Assembly (NCBI GenBank): GCA_900541895.1
Contig: UWSI01000006.1
Span: forward strand, 1-64,000
Direction of reading: 5' to 3'
Length of the DNA stretch: 64,000 bases
From: an uncultured Actinomyces sp.
Lineage (GTDB): Bacteria > Actinomycetota > Actinomycetes > Actinomycetales > Actinomycetaceae
Shown here: in pieces, positions 37,545 through 50,089 of the stretch
Layout of the letters: the number at the start of each line of letters is the position of its first letter
Numbering within the stretch: the first letter of the stretch is position 1
The notes under the pieces: generated by a model
Seen by the model: the letters and a program-made list of their open reading frames with translations, nothing else
Database searches by the model: none
What the model was told of the DNA's origin: nothing
Position numbers and translations under genes: made by a program

Positions 37545-38978
37545 TTATTCCGCAGTAAATTCCCCGATACTCCATTGAATGCCACCCTGGCTGTTCACAC
37601 GCGGGATCATCACCGTGTGTCCACGTGCAGCGACAACGGGGCGTGAGTATCCGGGGGTTTCTCCCAGACGCGCGATCTTGCCAGTTTCCCATGGACGCAG
37701 GTACATCTGTGCATTGTTCGCCTGCGATCCCGCACCCCACACGATTGCCTCTTCACCAATGGAAACCCAAGGAGTTCGGGAATCAAGCATGATCCACTGC
37801 GTGGGATAGTCAGCGGTGCTGTCATTCCAGATTCCAAGGTATGACGAGGCCGAAGAAGAAGTTCTTGATGGGGTAACGAGGACCGCGTGGTGATCGCCGG
37901 CCGCGTAGAGCCCACTGATCCGGTAATCCTGTGATTTGAGGTCGAAGTGCGTGGTGGCCGCTGAGAAATCATCTCCGCTGAGGGTGACAACGCGAGAGGG
38001 GAGAGGTGAGTCCTTTGGAGTGGCAACCACGCTGAGCCCCTGCTCACAGACCGAGGGGTAGGCACCAAAGAGAAGAATCTTGGGCTTGTCAGAGCGCTTT
38101 GAATCGTCGAGGCCTTGGGTGACGACAAGCGAGAAATCTCCATGATCAGTTGCGGCTTTTGCGCCGTAAAATGCGTGTGTCCCATCGCTCACAGGAGGAA
38201 GTTCACCTGCGCTTCGTGGACTGTGAGCGGGAAGATCACTCCACGTCATTACGGTGTGCAAACGTTGCTCGGCCTTATTCCAGGAGAAAACCGTCCACGG
38301 GGCAAAGACATTGTCTTCTTGGTGATCTCCAGTTGAGGAAGAAGAAACCTGCCGGCCAAGGAAAGTAATCCAAGGACCGTTTTGTGTTCCATCGAGTGGC
38401 TCAACGTAGTTTCCGTCTTCTCGAAGAAGGTCGGCAGATAGATCGCGTGCCCCTTGAGGGGTGAGAATTGCGGGCTTGTAGGAGTACAGATCGTTCGGGT
38501 CGTGTGTGGATGAGCCGAAAACCTGAGAGCCGTCGATGGGAAGAGAAGGGATCTGGCGGAAATCCCCGCCCAGCGACCATTTCTCATCTACGGAAGCCTC
38601 CTGGGTTTGCCCCGATGGAGACAATTCGCATGGCTGATTGCTCGCGTGCATTGCGATGATCTCAAAAGGAAGAGAGAGATCTGTGCACGCGCCTTCGTGC
38701 GGATCCTCCAGTGCAGAGGGAGCAACGAGAGGCTCGAAGACGCCGTTCATCTGACGAGGCGATACACTCGCGCCCGCTGAGGCCGAAGAATCTCCGCTCC
38801 CTCCGCTTGCGCAGCTGCCAAGGGCCACAAGAGCGCAAGCGCTGAGGAAAGCAAAGCGACGCAGGGACGCGCGGCCTCGGGAATGAGAATGGAGGTCGGG
38901 GTGTTCCGGGATAGTCGGCGTTCCCAGAACACCCAAACTCTCAGCGTGCGGTGTAGATACCAATGTGTTCGCGTCCAT
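37545..38978 (-). CDS. putative secreted lipoprotein, beta-propeller-like
   Basis: About 477 aa; family not recognised. The hydrophobic segment FLSACALVALGSC ends in a lipobox-like LGSC, suggesting lipid anchoring outside the cell. The segment is unusually far from the proposed start (about 45 residues), so the true start may be later. The mature part has several repeated Trp/Gly/Thr-rich strands (PWITFLG, FAPWTVFSW, PWVSIGEEAIVWG, YLRPWETG) like a beta-propeller. The proposed ATG 38978 has GAGG nine bases upstream and overlaps the LGFP/C39 gene end by 38 bases. It sits between that gene and the LCP pair, so a wall role is plausible. Confidence 0.65.
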   Translation of the reverse strand: MDANTLVSTPHAESLGVLGTPTIPEHPDLHSHSRGRASLRRFAFLSACALVALGSCASGGSGDSSASAGASVSPRQMNGVFEPLVAPSALEDPHEGACTDLSLPFEIIAMHASNQPCELSPSGQTQEASVDEKWSLGGDFRQIPSLPIDGSQVFGSSTHDPNDLYSYKPAILTPQGARDLSADLLREDGNYVEPLDGTQNGPWITFLGRQVSSSSTGDHQEDNVFAPWTVFSWNKAEQRLHTVMTWSDLPAHSPRSAGELPPVSDGTHAFYGAKAATDHGDFSLVVTQGLDDSKRSDKPKILLFGAYPSVCEQGLSVVATPKDSPLPSRVVTLSGDDFSAATTHFDLKSQDYRISGLYAAGDHHAVLVTPSRTSSSASSYLGIWNDSTADYPTQWIMLDSRTPWVSIGEEAIVWGAGSQANNAQMYLRPWETGKIARLGETPGYSRPVVAARGHTVMIPRVNSQGGIQWSIGEFTAE

Positions 38979-40842
38979 CGCGTTCGACCTCGGTTTGGAG
39001 GAAGTTCTGGGTGAATGAGGGCAGGTGGTACCAGAACTGTTCCTCGCCATTCCAGAGGTAGTGAACTCCCGGGTCGGCCATCCGCATGGAATCGGTGTTG
39101 GGATCGTAGGAAGTCACAACCAAGATGTGGGAGAAGGTCGAGTTGGGGTGACCGTTATAGTGGGGGCCTCCTCGACGTTCCTGGGCATCAACAGCGGTGG
39201 GGAGTCCCTTGCGGAAGGAGCTCTTTACCGAATCTCGCACCTGATCAACCGAGGGAGTGTGAATCGTGGTGTAAGCATCACGGCCCAACCAGCGATTCAT
39301 CCCATATTCAAAACGACGATCGTGGAAGCTCGTGTAGCCGTAGCCCACAGTGTTCATGTAGTCGCGGCTGGCTACGGCGTTAATACTCAAAGGGACACCC
39401 TGAGCGGAATAATGTGCCCCAATCGCGTTGAGGATCATCCAACCACTGGTCGGGCCGCAGAAATAGTTATTAGGCTGCCCGGCCCACGTGACGTTGAAGT
39501 CGTGGGCTTTTTCTAGGACACCGTGCTCAAAGTTCTGCTTATGGCGGTTGCCGTCCCAGTAAGCCTCAGAGGTTGGGTAGCCCAAGTGGCCGCGCTCATA
39601 CCCGTGATTACCGTATTCGGCAAGCAAATCAGATGTGACAGCGTGTGAGCCGGAGCGCGGCGACCAATATGCGGTTCCGCCTTGGAAACGTTGATACACG
39701 CCCCCATTAGCCGTAGCGGTTTCGTCAGAGAGCGGATAACCGAGTTCCCCACGTTCCCAGTTGTAATAAGCGTAGGTTCCCATGATCGCATCGTGGACAA
39801 AATAAGAATCCGAACCGGGGTGCCAGTAAGCGGTGGCTGACTGGAACGTCTGGAAAACGCCGCCGTTTGCGGAAGGCGTTTCGTTACTGGTCGGGTAACC
39901 AAAACGCCCCCATTCATATCCGGCGCGCCCGTATGCGCCCAACACGGCACCATGCACGTAATAGCTGCCAGTGCGGGGGTGCCAATAGGCAGTGCCACCT
40001 TGGAAGGTCTGATACACGCCACCACCCGCCGTAGCGGTCTCTTCGCCCGTCGGGTAACCCATCTGGCCGCGTTCCCAGCCCTGAGCTTCCCATAGGTTAC
40101 GGATACCGCCAGTCACCCTATGCGCGCCGGTCGACGGGTGGAAATAGATCGAGCCACCAGTGAAGTGCTGGTAGGTGCCGCCGTTCGCAGCGTCCTTCAT
40201 CTCATCGTTGAGAGGCCACCCGAGCGAGCGACCTTCTGTTTCTGCGGCCTTGTAGCGCTCAAGGATTTTGCCCCATATGGGGTGGGACCCGCCCTGGCTG
40301 CTCCAACGAATTTCGCCGTTCTCATAGGTTTGAACTGCGCCGCGAATCCCCGCGATCGTCTGGTTCTCTTCATCAGAAGTTGGGAAACCGAGGGGGCCGT
40401 TTTCCCATTTGTGTGCGCTGTAGGCTTCGTGGATTCCGTCGCGCGAGGCGTGTGCACCGTACTGAGGGGTCCAGTAGATTTGGCCGCCGCGGTAAAACTG
40501 GATGAAAGCACCGTCACGAAGGGGCACCAGTGAAGAGGTGGCAACGCCAAGTACTCCGTTTTCTCCGCCTAATTCCTGCCAGTGCTGGCGAATGACATCA
40601 GCGGGGGAGAACGGTGCGGGGGGGGGTGCGGTAATCGCGGCAGTGGTGGGCGTGGCCTCGCTTGGGGTTGCGTGTGCCGAGGCCGTGGGGGAGGCCGAAG
40701 GCGTTGCCTCGCTGGCCGCGGTGCTGACTGACGGGGAGGGGGATGGTGAAGCGGAAGAGGGATCTGCGTGTGTTGTAGGGGCAAGTGCAAGTGCAAACAG
40801 CACTGACACCGCACAGGTCGATGCGATAGATGAATGCTTCAT
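38941..40842 (-). CDS. secreted LGFP-repeat protein with C39-like peptidase domain
   Basis: Exported protein of 633 aa. The signal peptide ends at THADP (cleavage near 26). A Ser/Pro/Ala linker follows (27-75), then seven LGFP-type repeats at residues 98, 151, 207, 261, 314, 368 and 420, with a 52-56-residue period. The C-terminal domain (about 448-633) is C39-like with Cys462 in NNYFCGPTSGW, His572 in STFSHILVV and Asp590 in RMADPG. LGFP repeats are known from wall-bound proteins of mycolic-acid actinobacteria, so binding to a galactan-like polymer is a reasonable inference. GGAG precedes ATG 40842. Cleaved substrate unknown. Confidence 0.88.
   Translation of the reverse strand: MKHSSIASTCAVSVLFALALAPTTHADPSSASPSPSPSVSTAASEATPSASPTASAHATPSEATPTTAAITAPPPAPFSPADVIRQHWQELGGENGVLGVATSSLVPLRDGAFIQFYRGGQIYWTPQYGAHASRDGIHEAYSAHKWENGPLGFPTSDEENQTIAGIRGAVQTYENGEIRWSSQGGSHPIWGKILERYKAAETEGRSLGWPLNDEMKDAANGGTYQHFTGGSIYFHPSTGAHRVTGGIRNLWEAQGWERGQMGYPTGEETATAGGGVYQTFQGGTAYWHPRTGSYYVHGAVLGAYGRAGYEWGRFGYPTSNETPSANGGVFQTFQSATAYWHPGSDSYFVHDAIMGTYAYYNWERGELGYPLSDETATANGGVYQRFQGGTAYWSPRSGSHAVTSDLLAEYGNHGYERGHLGYPTSEAYWDGNRHKQNFEHGVLEKAHDFNVTWAGQPNNYFCGPTSGWMILNAIGAHYSAQGVPLSINAVASRDYMNTVGYGYTSFHDRRFEYGMNRWLGRDAYTTIHTPSVDQVRDSVKSSFRKGLPTAVDAQERRGGPHYNGHPNSTFSHILVVTSYDPNTDSMRMADPGVHYLWNGEEQFWYHLPSFTQNFLQTEVERDGREHIGIYTAR
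39562..40593 (-). repeat. seven tandem LGFP coding repeats
   Basis: The DNA coding for residues 84-427 of the LGFP protein repeats with a unit of about 160 bases. Units 4 to 7 (261-423) are most alike at protein level (GGVYQxFQGGTAYWxPRxGS). They could recombine and change copy number. Confidence 0.75.
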
Positions 40843-40923
40843 GAAGAAGTCTCCTGGGGGGCAAAGAGAAACTTACTCTTCAAACACTCTAGCCGAATAA
40901 TATTCAGAATTTATGTTCATTAC

Positions 40924-40954
40924 TTGGCATATACCTCACATTTGCCCGTAGGCT
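40924..40954 (+). promoter_or_regulatory. promoter of the galactan gene cluster (leaderless)
   Basis: TTGGCA (40924-40929) and TAGGCT (40949-40954) are spaced by 19 bases, and TAGGCT ends six bases before ATG 40961. Transcription would start at the A of the start codon. This would drive the plus-strand Galf locus. Confidence 0.55.
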
Positions 40955-40960
40955 TATCCC

Positions 40961-41970
40961 ATGAGCAATCCAACCGTCATCGCCGTCGTCGTTGCATGGA
41001 ACCGAGCACAGCTTTTGCGTGAAACCTTGGACGGCCTTGCCTCGCAGACCCGGCCATTGGATGGAGTCGTCGTTGTTGATAATGCTTCCAGTGATGAAAC
41101 CCCCCAGCTCATAGCTTCGCATCCTGCCGTCACCAATGTTGTGACGCTTCCGCAAAATTACGGAGGTGCTGGCGGCTTTGCCGCAGGAATTGCCAGGGCA
41201 ATGACTTTGGGTGCCGACCTCGTGTGGATCATGGATGATGACACGATCCCGACTCCTACTGCCCTTGAGGTGTTGCTACGAACTCGCGAGGAATACCCAG
41301 GTGTCCCCGCCGTTTTAGCGTGCCGAGCCGATTGGATTGACGGACGCGAACACCCAATGAATGCGCCTCGCGAACGCTTCTTGATTTCCCGGCAGCTGCG
41401 TGAACACGCCGCTGCTGTTGGAGCGCGTCAGATTCGCACGGCCTCCTTCGTGGCGATCATGATCGATGCTCGCGCGATTGAGGAAGAAGGGCTTCCTGAA
41501 GCCGCCTACTTCTTGTGGAATGACGACTTTGAATACACCGCGCGCCTTCTCAAGGGAAGAGTGGGACTTTACGTGGATGGGGCACGTGTCGAGCATCGGA
41601 CGAAGACCTTCGGAAACTCCACTGCCGATCCCGGCCCGCGTTTCTACAACGAAGTTCGTAACAAAGTCTGGGCGCTTGGAACTTCTTCCGGCTTTGGCCT
41701 TTTTGATCGCTGCGCTTTTGGAGCTGCCACTGCGCTTCGCTGGGCAAAGATGATTGCCGCCTCGGCTGACCGCGAAGCTGCGCTCGGATACCTGCGTGAG
41801 GGGCTTCGTGATGCCTGGCGGCCGCCGTTGCGCTCCAGTGAAATCCTTCATCTCACCGAGGTTGCCGATGAAGTGGCTGCTCTTGAACAGGGACGGCGCG
41901 CTTGTGGGTGCGGCTGCGGGTGCTCATCATCTAGCCCTGAGACGCGTGGCTGCTCAGAGGGGGAGCCTCG

Positions 41971-41974
<4 letters not shown>
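40961..41974 (+). CDS. GT2 glycosyltransferase, GlfT1-like, with Cys-rich tail
   Basis: 337-aa GT-A fold glycosyltransferase. The nucleotide-sugar start reads VIAVVVAWNRAQLLRETLDGL, and the DXD-type metal motif is WIMDDDTIP. YFLWNDDFEYTARL with the following EHRTKT resembles rhamnosyl- and galactofuranosyl-transferases (GlfT1/WbbL group). As first gene of the Galf cluster it may add the first sugars to the lipid-linked starter. The C-terminus is odd: ACGCGCGCSSSSPETRGC packs five cysteines into 18 residues, and is not expected in this family. It overlaps the next gene by four bases. Confidence 0.85.
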
Positions 41975-44930
<2,956 letters not shown>

Positions 44931-44931
<1 letters not shown>

Positions 44932-45659
44932 TGACTGAAGTTATTCGTGTTGATGATGTTGTCAAAGAATTCGCACTGCGCAATACGCACACCTTGAAAG
45001 ACCGTTTGGTCTGGAGCCTTACGGGGCGTCGCAACCAGCTGGTGAATCATTTCCGCGCACTCAACCATGTGAGTTTCTCGGTTGAGCAGGGGGATTCGAT
45101 CGGTCTGATCGGCTTCAATGGTTCCGGTAAGTCGACAATGCTTAAGCTTATTTCAGGAGTCATCACTCCGGATGAGGGCTCGGTGGGCTACCGAGGACGT
45201 ATGGCTGGCCTCATCGAAGTCGGCGCCGGCTTCCACCCAGACCTAACAGGCCGCGAGAATGTTTTTCTTAACGGCGCGATCCTAGGCATGAGTAAAGAGC
45301 AGATTGAAGCTGCCTTTGACGATATTGTTGCTTTTTCGGAAATTGAGAAGTTCATTGACACCGAGGTGAAGTTCTACTCCTCGGGTATGTTCTTGCGTTT
45401 GGCTTTCGCCGTTGCAGTCCACACCAGCCCGGACATCTTCTTGGTTGATGAGATTTTGGCTGTGGGCGACGAGCCCTTCCAACGCAAGTGCCTTGACCGT
45501 ATCCATGAGATGCAGGAGCAGGGGACATCGCTGGTGATTGTCAGCCACGACCTTGACCTGATTGCGCGCCTGTGCAATAGGGGAGTGCTGCTGCACCATG
45601 GTGAACTTCTTGTTGATGGAAGCGCGCAAGAAGCAGTCGATCGACTGCGTTCCCTTTGA
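44931..45659 (+). CDS. wzt: polysaccharide ABC exporter ATPase (Wzt-like, short form)
   Basis: 242-aa ATPase partner of the permease. Walker A is GFNGSGKST, the signature region YSSGMFLRLAFAVA, Walker B DIFLVDEIL, and the H-loop VSHDLD. The first ~45 residues (KEFALRNTHTLKDRLVW) are the extended gate helix region of Wzt/TagH/RfbE proteins. The C-terminal carbohydrate-binding domain of E. coli O9a Wzt is absent, as in Rv3781. GGAG lies five bases before ATG 44931, which overlaps the upstream stop. Confidence 0.93.
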
Positions 45660-45689
45660 TACCTCGCACCTAGATCAGGAGATAGAAGT

Positions 45690-47696
45690 ATGGGTTGGAG
45701 TTCGCTCCTCGTTCCGGCTCTTGTCTTAGCGTTGATTCTTTATGTTCCGGGAATCCTTGTGAACGCCTTGCTGTTCCGTTCCCGGGTGCTCACTATTGCT
45801 TTTGCACCACTGACTGGTGCAGCGGTATTGGGTGCTGCTTCCTTAGTTTCTGGTTTTAAACCCGGAGTCTGGGGCTTAGGGCTTGTTGTTGCGGTGTCGC
45901 TAGCGACCATGCTCCTTGTTGCAGGACTTTCCTTCCTTGGAGGACGCCGCCCTTACGACTGGGTAGCTAGTTTCGCTCATCTCTTCTCGCTGTCGAATCT
46001 GCGTGGCCTTCTGGTCACACTTCTGTGTCTGGGAATTAACGCGGGGGTCGTTCTCTTTGTCTTCCTTCGCTCGTTCCGCTCAGCAGATGCAATTCTTTAT
46101 TCGTATGACACGCCTTTCCATATGGCTGTCATTCGTTGGATTCTCGACTCTGGCGATGCGTCTTCCCTTCACAGTGCGACGGTTGATGGCACGATCGGTT
46201 CTCATTTCTATCCCGCGCTCTGGCATGGCTGGGTCTCCTTAGCTCTTTCTGTGCTCAACACATCGATGATGCAGGCAATCAATGCATCGACGCTTGTTGT
46301 TCTGCTCTTCGTTTGGCCTCTTTCTGCCAGCCTCCTTACTTTTGCGGTCTTCTCGAAGAAATTTGACCTTGCCCCGCAGCTTGCAATTGCGATTGCCGGT
46401 CTTTTCGGGTCGTACCCATGGGGCTTTTTAACATTTGGTGTCCTATATTCGAATTTCTTTGCGTACTCGTTAACACCCGCTTATCTCGCTGCGATTGTTC
46501 TTCTTGTCCGTGGTCTTCGGTTAAAGACGCTTGCACCAGGTGGACTCGTTGCCTACCTACTTCTGTTGATTGGAGGTTTTGCAGCGATCGCCCTGGCGCA
46601 ACCGAACTCTGTTTTCACCATCGCAGTGATGATTTTCCCCTTCCTGTTCTTTAGCGCCTGGAAGGTTTGTGCGAAGCGATCGGTATGGCTGGCGCTTACT
46701 GTCTGCACTTCGCTGCTTGTCGCAGCGGCCGGTATCTGGGTTGCGCTCTATAAAGCGCCTTTCATGCGCCGAACCGTTACATGGGTGTGGCATTCTTTCC
46801 AAACACCCGCAGAATCACTTCGCGCAGTGGCAACTTTGTCGATGAATGCAACCGATGGCGAATACGGCGGAGAAATCGTCCTTGCGGTCTTCGTTCTTCT
46901 TGGGCTTCTTGTCGCTTTGCTTCGCAGGAAGGCTTGGATCGTCTTCTCTTACCTTGCAGTCGCGAGCCTATACGTACTGTGCGCAGCCTTCGAAGGACGC
47001 TTCCGTAATGTCGCAACTGGATTCTGGTATCACGATTCATTCCGGCCTGCTGGCGCGATGTGTATCCTTGCGGTTGCTTTGGCAGCCTATGCTCTCTCAT
47101 CCGGTGTTTCCACAGTGTCGAAACTTGTCGAGAACACCGCTTCGACATCTGTAAAACGAGGAATCGTTGCTGGAACATCAATTGTTTTGATCGCAGCGGT
47201 AGTTGTACTCACCCTCGCATCTTCGAATATCGCGTATCGTGAAAAGATGCTCGCACAGATGAGCGCTGACGTCGCAACGAAGTACACCGACACCGAAGAA
47301 CTCGCATTCATGGAGAAGGCCCGCTCGATTGTCGGTACTGACACAAAGGTCATGAATGATCCATTCGACGGGTCAATGTTCGCCTACGGTGTTGAAGGAT
47401 TGCCCGTCGTTTTCCCTGCAATGCCTGGGAACTGGATTGGATCACCAAATCCTGAATCTGAATATCTAAAAGACCATCTTGATGCGGTTGCAACGGATTC
47501 AGCTAAGGTTTGTCCGATGCTTCGCGACCTTGATGTGCACTATGTGATGGTCCTTGAACGTCATAAGCAGATTTTTGATGAACCGCACCCGTGGCTAGGA
47601 GTTCGAAATATTACTCCACAGACCCCGGGATTTGAGACTGTGCTCCAACAAGGCCCCTATAGTCTCTACAAGATCACCGCTTGCGGACTTGACTAA
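45690..47696 (+). CDS. large polytopic membrane protein of glycan locus (DUF6541-like)
   Basis: 668-aa membrane protein with roughly a dozen helices over residues 1-500 and an external C-terminal domain of about 150 residues. The layout resembles GT-C glycosyltransferases that use polyprenyl-phosphate sugars. I think it belongs to the actinobacterial DUF6541 group, but this is from memory of pattern only. AGGAGAT precedes ATG 45690. Between the exporter and GlfT2, it may modify the galactan outside the cell. No acidic GT-C motif can be named with certainty; a DDE or DE pair early in loop 1 (SADAILYSYDTPFH) is a candidate. Confidence 0.72.
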   Translation: MGWSSLLVPALVLALILYVPGILVNALLFRSRVLTIAFAPLTGAAVLGAASLVSGFKPGVWGLGLVVAVSLATMLLVAGLSFLGGRRPYDWVASFAHLFSLSNLRGLLVTLLCLGINAGVVLFVFLRSFRSADAILYSYDTPFHMAVIRWILDSGDASSLHSATVDGTIGSHFYPALWHGWVSLALSVLNTSMMQAINASTLVVLLFVWPLSASLLTFAVFSKKFDLAPQLAIAIAGLFGSYPWGFLTFGVLYSNFFAYSLTPAYLAAIVLLVRGLRLKTLAPGGLVAYLLLLIGGFAAIALAQPNSVFTIAVMIFPFLFFSAWKVCAKRSVWLALTVCTSLLVAAAGIWVALYKAPFMRRTVTWVWHSFQTPAESLRAVATLSMNATDGEYGGEIVLAVFVLLGLLVALLRRKAWIVFSYLAVASLYVLCAAFEGRFRNVATGFWYHDSFRPAGAMCILAVALAAYALSSGVSTVSKLVENTASTSVKRGIVAGTSIVLIAAVVVLTLASSNIAYREKMLAQMSADVATKYTDTEELAFMEKARSIVGTDTKVMNDPFDGSMFAYGVEGLPVVFPAMPGNWIGSPNPESEYLKDHLDAVATDSAKVCPMLRDLDVHYVMVLERHKQIFDEPHPWLGVRNITPQTPGFETVLQQGPYSLYKITACGLD

Positions 47697-47788
47697 ACGT
47701 CAACAAGACGCCCGCGGTTTGACATAGATTTTATTGGCTTTTCTGTCATAGACTTTGCCCATAAATGCACACAATGAAGGAGTGTCGC

Positions 47789-49750
47789 GTGAAAGCGAAA
47801 ACCGAAGCGGTTGCTGAAGGAACTGCAACCGAACAGCAATGGACTCCCGTCCAGCGCGTTGTGTTCCCCGGAGAGAGTGACACTTCGTTATGGCCGCTCT
47901 ACGTCGACTGGGGCGTTGCTCCATCAAGTGCTGCACTAAGTGCTTCTCAGGGAGACCAGAGCGCACTTACGCTTCGACAATTTGAAATGCCCCGTGGAGT
48001 GGATGCGACTCGTACCTCGCTTCTGATCCCGGCACGCGAGCGTCTTTCACTTGCGACTTACTTCAACGCTTTCCCTGCTTCTTATTGGCAGCGTTGGACA
48101 GATGTTCGTAATATCCGTCTGACTCTGAAGCTCTCGAAGAGGGCGGTTGTTGAGGTTATGCGTTCCTCAGCACGTGGTACCTTTACCCCTGTTGCAACGC
48201 GCGCAGGATCTGGTGAACTGAGCTTCGATATTCCGCTGAACCGTTTTGGTGACGGCGGCTGGATCTGGCCCGAAATCACTGCTCTCAAGGAAGACGTTGA
48301 GCTCGAATGGGGAACCTGGTCGGTACCTACGCGCGAAGGTGACCGTCATGCCAATGTGACCGTGGGTATCACCACCTACAACCTTCCCGAAGACTGCTTG
48401 ACTCAGGCCGAGCGTTTCCAAGCAGAACCTGAGGTCCTTGATCACATTGCCGAGATTCTTATTGTCGATCAGGGTAATAAGAACGTGAAGGACTGCGAGC
48501 GTTACCCGCGTCTTCAAGAAGAACTGGGAAGCAAGCTCCGGGTGATCGAACAGGCAAACCTGGGCGGTTCCGGTGGCTTCTCTCGCGGCATGTACGAGAT
48601 GCTCAAGAACCCCGATTCGGACTACGTCCTGCTACTTGACGATGATGCCGTCATCGAACCTGAAGGCTTGCTTCGCGCACTTGCTTTCGCAGAGCATACG
48701 CTGACGCCGACGATCGTCGGCGGCCACATGTTCAATGCAAATGAGCGTACGATCTTGCACTCGATGGGTGAAACGATCGATGCTCACAAATTCTGGTGGG
48801 GGGCTGTCAACCCTGAACTTGCAACAGTTGACTTGGCTCAGCGCACGATCCGCAATGATCCTCGCTTGAACCGCCGCATCGATGTCGCCTACAACGGTTG
48901 GTGGATGTGCTTGATCCCCAAGCCTGTTGTTGCTGAGATCGGTCTGTCCCTGCCCTTCTTCATCAAGTGGGATGACTCCGAATACGGCCTGCGCGCAGCA
49001 GAACACGGATTCCCGACGGTCTCTCTTCCCGGCGCTGCCGTGTGGCACGTGCCGTGGACTGAGAAGGACGACGGTCTGGACTGGCAGGCTTACTTCCACC
49101 AGCGCAACCGTTGGGTCATCAAGCTGCTGCACTCTCCCTACCCGCGCGGTGCATCATTCCCGAAGACCTCACTGGCCTCGGACGTTCGCGCACTGCTCTC
49201 TCTGCAGTACTACAGCGCCGATCTGCGCCGCCAGGGGCTTAAGGACGTATTGCTTGGCCCAGGCCACCTGCACCCTTCGATGCACACACGAGCTGCAGAG
49301 GCACGCGCAAAGGCAAAGGAATACACTGATGCCCGCTTGATGACCGAGGCCGCAGACTTCCCTGCAGTACACCGTAAGAAGCCTGCTCCGGTCGGCACCA
49401 AGCCTGATTCACGCGCCCAGTTCATGTCAAAGGCAATCGCTGGTATCACCAAGCAGTTCCTGCCCGAAGGCGAACACCGTGAGGACCGTGTTGAGGATGT
49501 TCTCTCCAGCACGGATGCTCGTTGGTGGAGGCTTGCAAACCTGAACTCTGCTCTGGTGTCGAACGCGGAAGGCTCCGGTGCATGGCGCTACCAGCGCGAT
49601 GCCAAGCACTACCGTCGTGCCTTGGCTGAGAGTATTGCGCTCCATGCGGAACTCATTCGCCGTTGGGCTTCGCTGAGCCGTGAGTACCGGGAAGCTCTTC
49701 CTGAACTTGTCTCTGTTCAGGCATGGGAAAAGACCTTCGGATTGAAGTAA
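47789..49750 (+). CDS. glfT2: galactofuranosyltransferase GlfT2-like
   Basis: 653-aa polymerising enzyme that extends galactan with UDP-Galf. The N-terminal ~170 residues form a beta-rich domain (QRVVFPGESDTSLWPLYVDWG). The GT-A domain begins at NVTVGITTYNLPEDC; the metal motif is LLLDDDAVIEP (DDD), WWMCLIP lines the active site, and FIKWDDSEYGLRA carries the catalytic Asp pair. The C-terminal helices follow. WHVPWTEKDDGLDWQAYFHQRN also matches mycobacterial GlfT2. GTG 47789 has AAGGAG seven bases upstream. A strong hairpin follows the stop. Confidence 0.93.
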   Translation: MKAKTEAVAEGTATEQQWTPVQRVVFPGESDTSLWPLYVDWGVAPSSAALSASQGDQSALTLRQFEMPRGVDATRTSLLIPARERLSLATYFNAFPASYWQRWTDVRNIRLTLKLSKRAVVEVMRSSARGTFTPVATRAGSGELSFDIPLNRFGDGGWIWPEITALKEDVELEWGTWSVPTREGDRHANVTVGITTYNLPEDCLTQAERFQAEPEVLDHIAEILIVDQGNKNVKDCERYPRLQEELGSKLRVIEQANLGGSGGFSRGMYEMLKNPDSDYVLLLDDDAVIEPEGLLRALAFAEHTLTPTIVGGHMFNANERTILHSMGETIDAHKFWWGAVNPELATVDLAQRTIRNDPRLNRRIDVAYNGWWMCLIPKPVVAEIGLSLPFFIKWDDSEYGLRAAEHGFPTVSLPGAAVWHVPWTEKDDGLDWQAYFHQRNRWVIKLLHSPYPRGASFPKTSLASDVRALLSLQYYSADLRRQGLKDVLLGPGHLHPSMHTRAAEARAKAKEYTDARLMTEAADFPAVHRKKPAPVGTKPDSRAQFMSKAIAGITKQFLPEGEHREDRVEDVLSSTDARWWRLANLNSALVSNAEGSGAWRYQRDAKHYRRALAESIALHAELIRRWASLSREYREALPELVSVQAWEKTFGLK

Positions 49751-49782
49751 CCCGTAGCACAGGCTGTAGTCCTGAGAAATAA

Positions 49783-49817
49783 CGTGGTGGGTGAGGAATT
49801 TCTTCTCACCCACCACG
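49783..49817 (+). terminator. hairpin terminator after glfT2
   Basis: A perfect 13-base-pair stem: CGTGGTGGGTGAG (49783-49795) pairs with CTCACCCACCACG (49805-49817) across a nine-base loop. It lies 33 bases after the glfT2 stop. There is no T-run after the stem, which is common for actinobacterial terminators. It would end the galactan operon. Confidence 0.75.
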
Positions 49818-49933
49818 CTTATGTCACGCGCATTTTTTGTGAAGCGTCATCGGCGGCAACTGAAAATATTGCGATTCAACACGAAAATCGACTTGCCGGG
49901 GTTGCGATCTCGCTAAATTGCAGTGATCTTCGC

Positions 49934-49939
49934 TAGGCT
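49934..49939 (+). promoter_or_regulatory. -10 box upstream of the polyprenyl GT2 gene
   Basis: TAGGCT ends six bases before ATG 49946, the same geometry as the leaderless promoter at 40949. The ATG it points to begins a short out-of-frame ORF, not the glycosyltransferase. No clear -35. Confidence 0.45.
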
Positions 49940-49945
49940 ATACGC

Positions 49946-50089
49946 ATGAGTGCAGGCTTTGCCTGCGACCCCCGATGTCGGAGTAAAGGAATTCAAGGTG
50001 CGTATCGCAGCAATCGTCCCGTGCTACAACGAAGAAGCCGCAGTTGGCACAGTTGTCACGGACCTGAAGAATGCAGTTCCGGGAATTGA
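49946..50089 (+). CDS. possible leaderless upstream ORF overlapping the GT2 start
   Basis: A 47-codon frame starts with ATG at the predicted transcription start and ends at TGA 50087-50089, well inside the glycosyltransferase gene and in another frame. The peptide begins MSAGFACDPRCRSKG and is Arg/Ser/Cys-rich. If translated, ribosomes would run over the Shine-Dalgarno site (AAGGA at 49986-49990) and GTG 49998 of the main gene. It may be a regulatory uORF or chance; no homology evidence. Confidence 0.25.
   Translation: MSAGFACDPRCRSKGIQGAYRSNRPVLQRRSRSWHSCHGPEECSSGN

Noticed and set aside
39562..40593. Regular repeat array that might suggest a CRISPR
   Set aside because: The unit is about 160 bases, coding, in frame and degenerate. 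It encodes LGFP protein repeats; no short identical repeats with unique spacers occur anywhere in the window.
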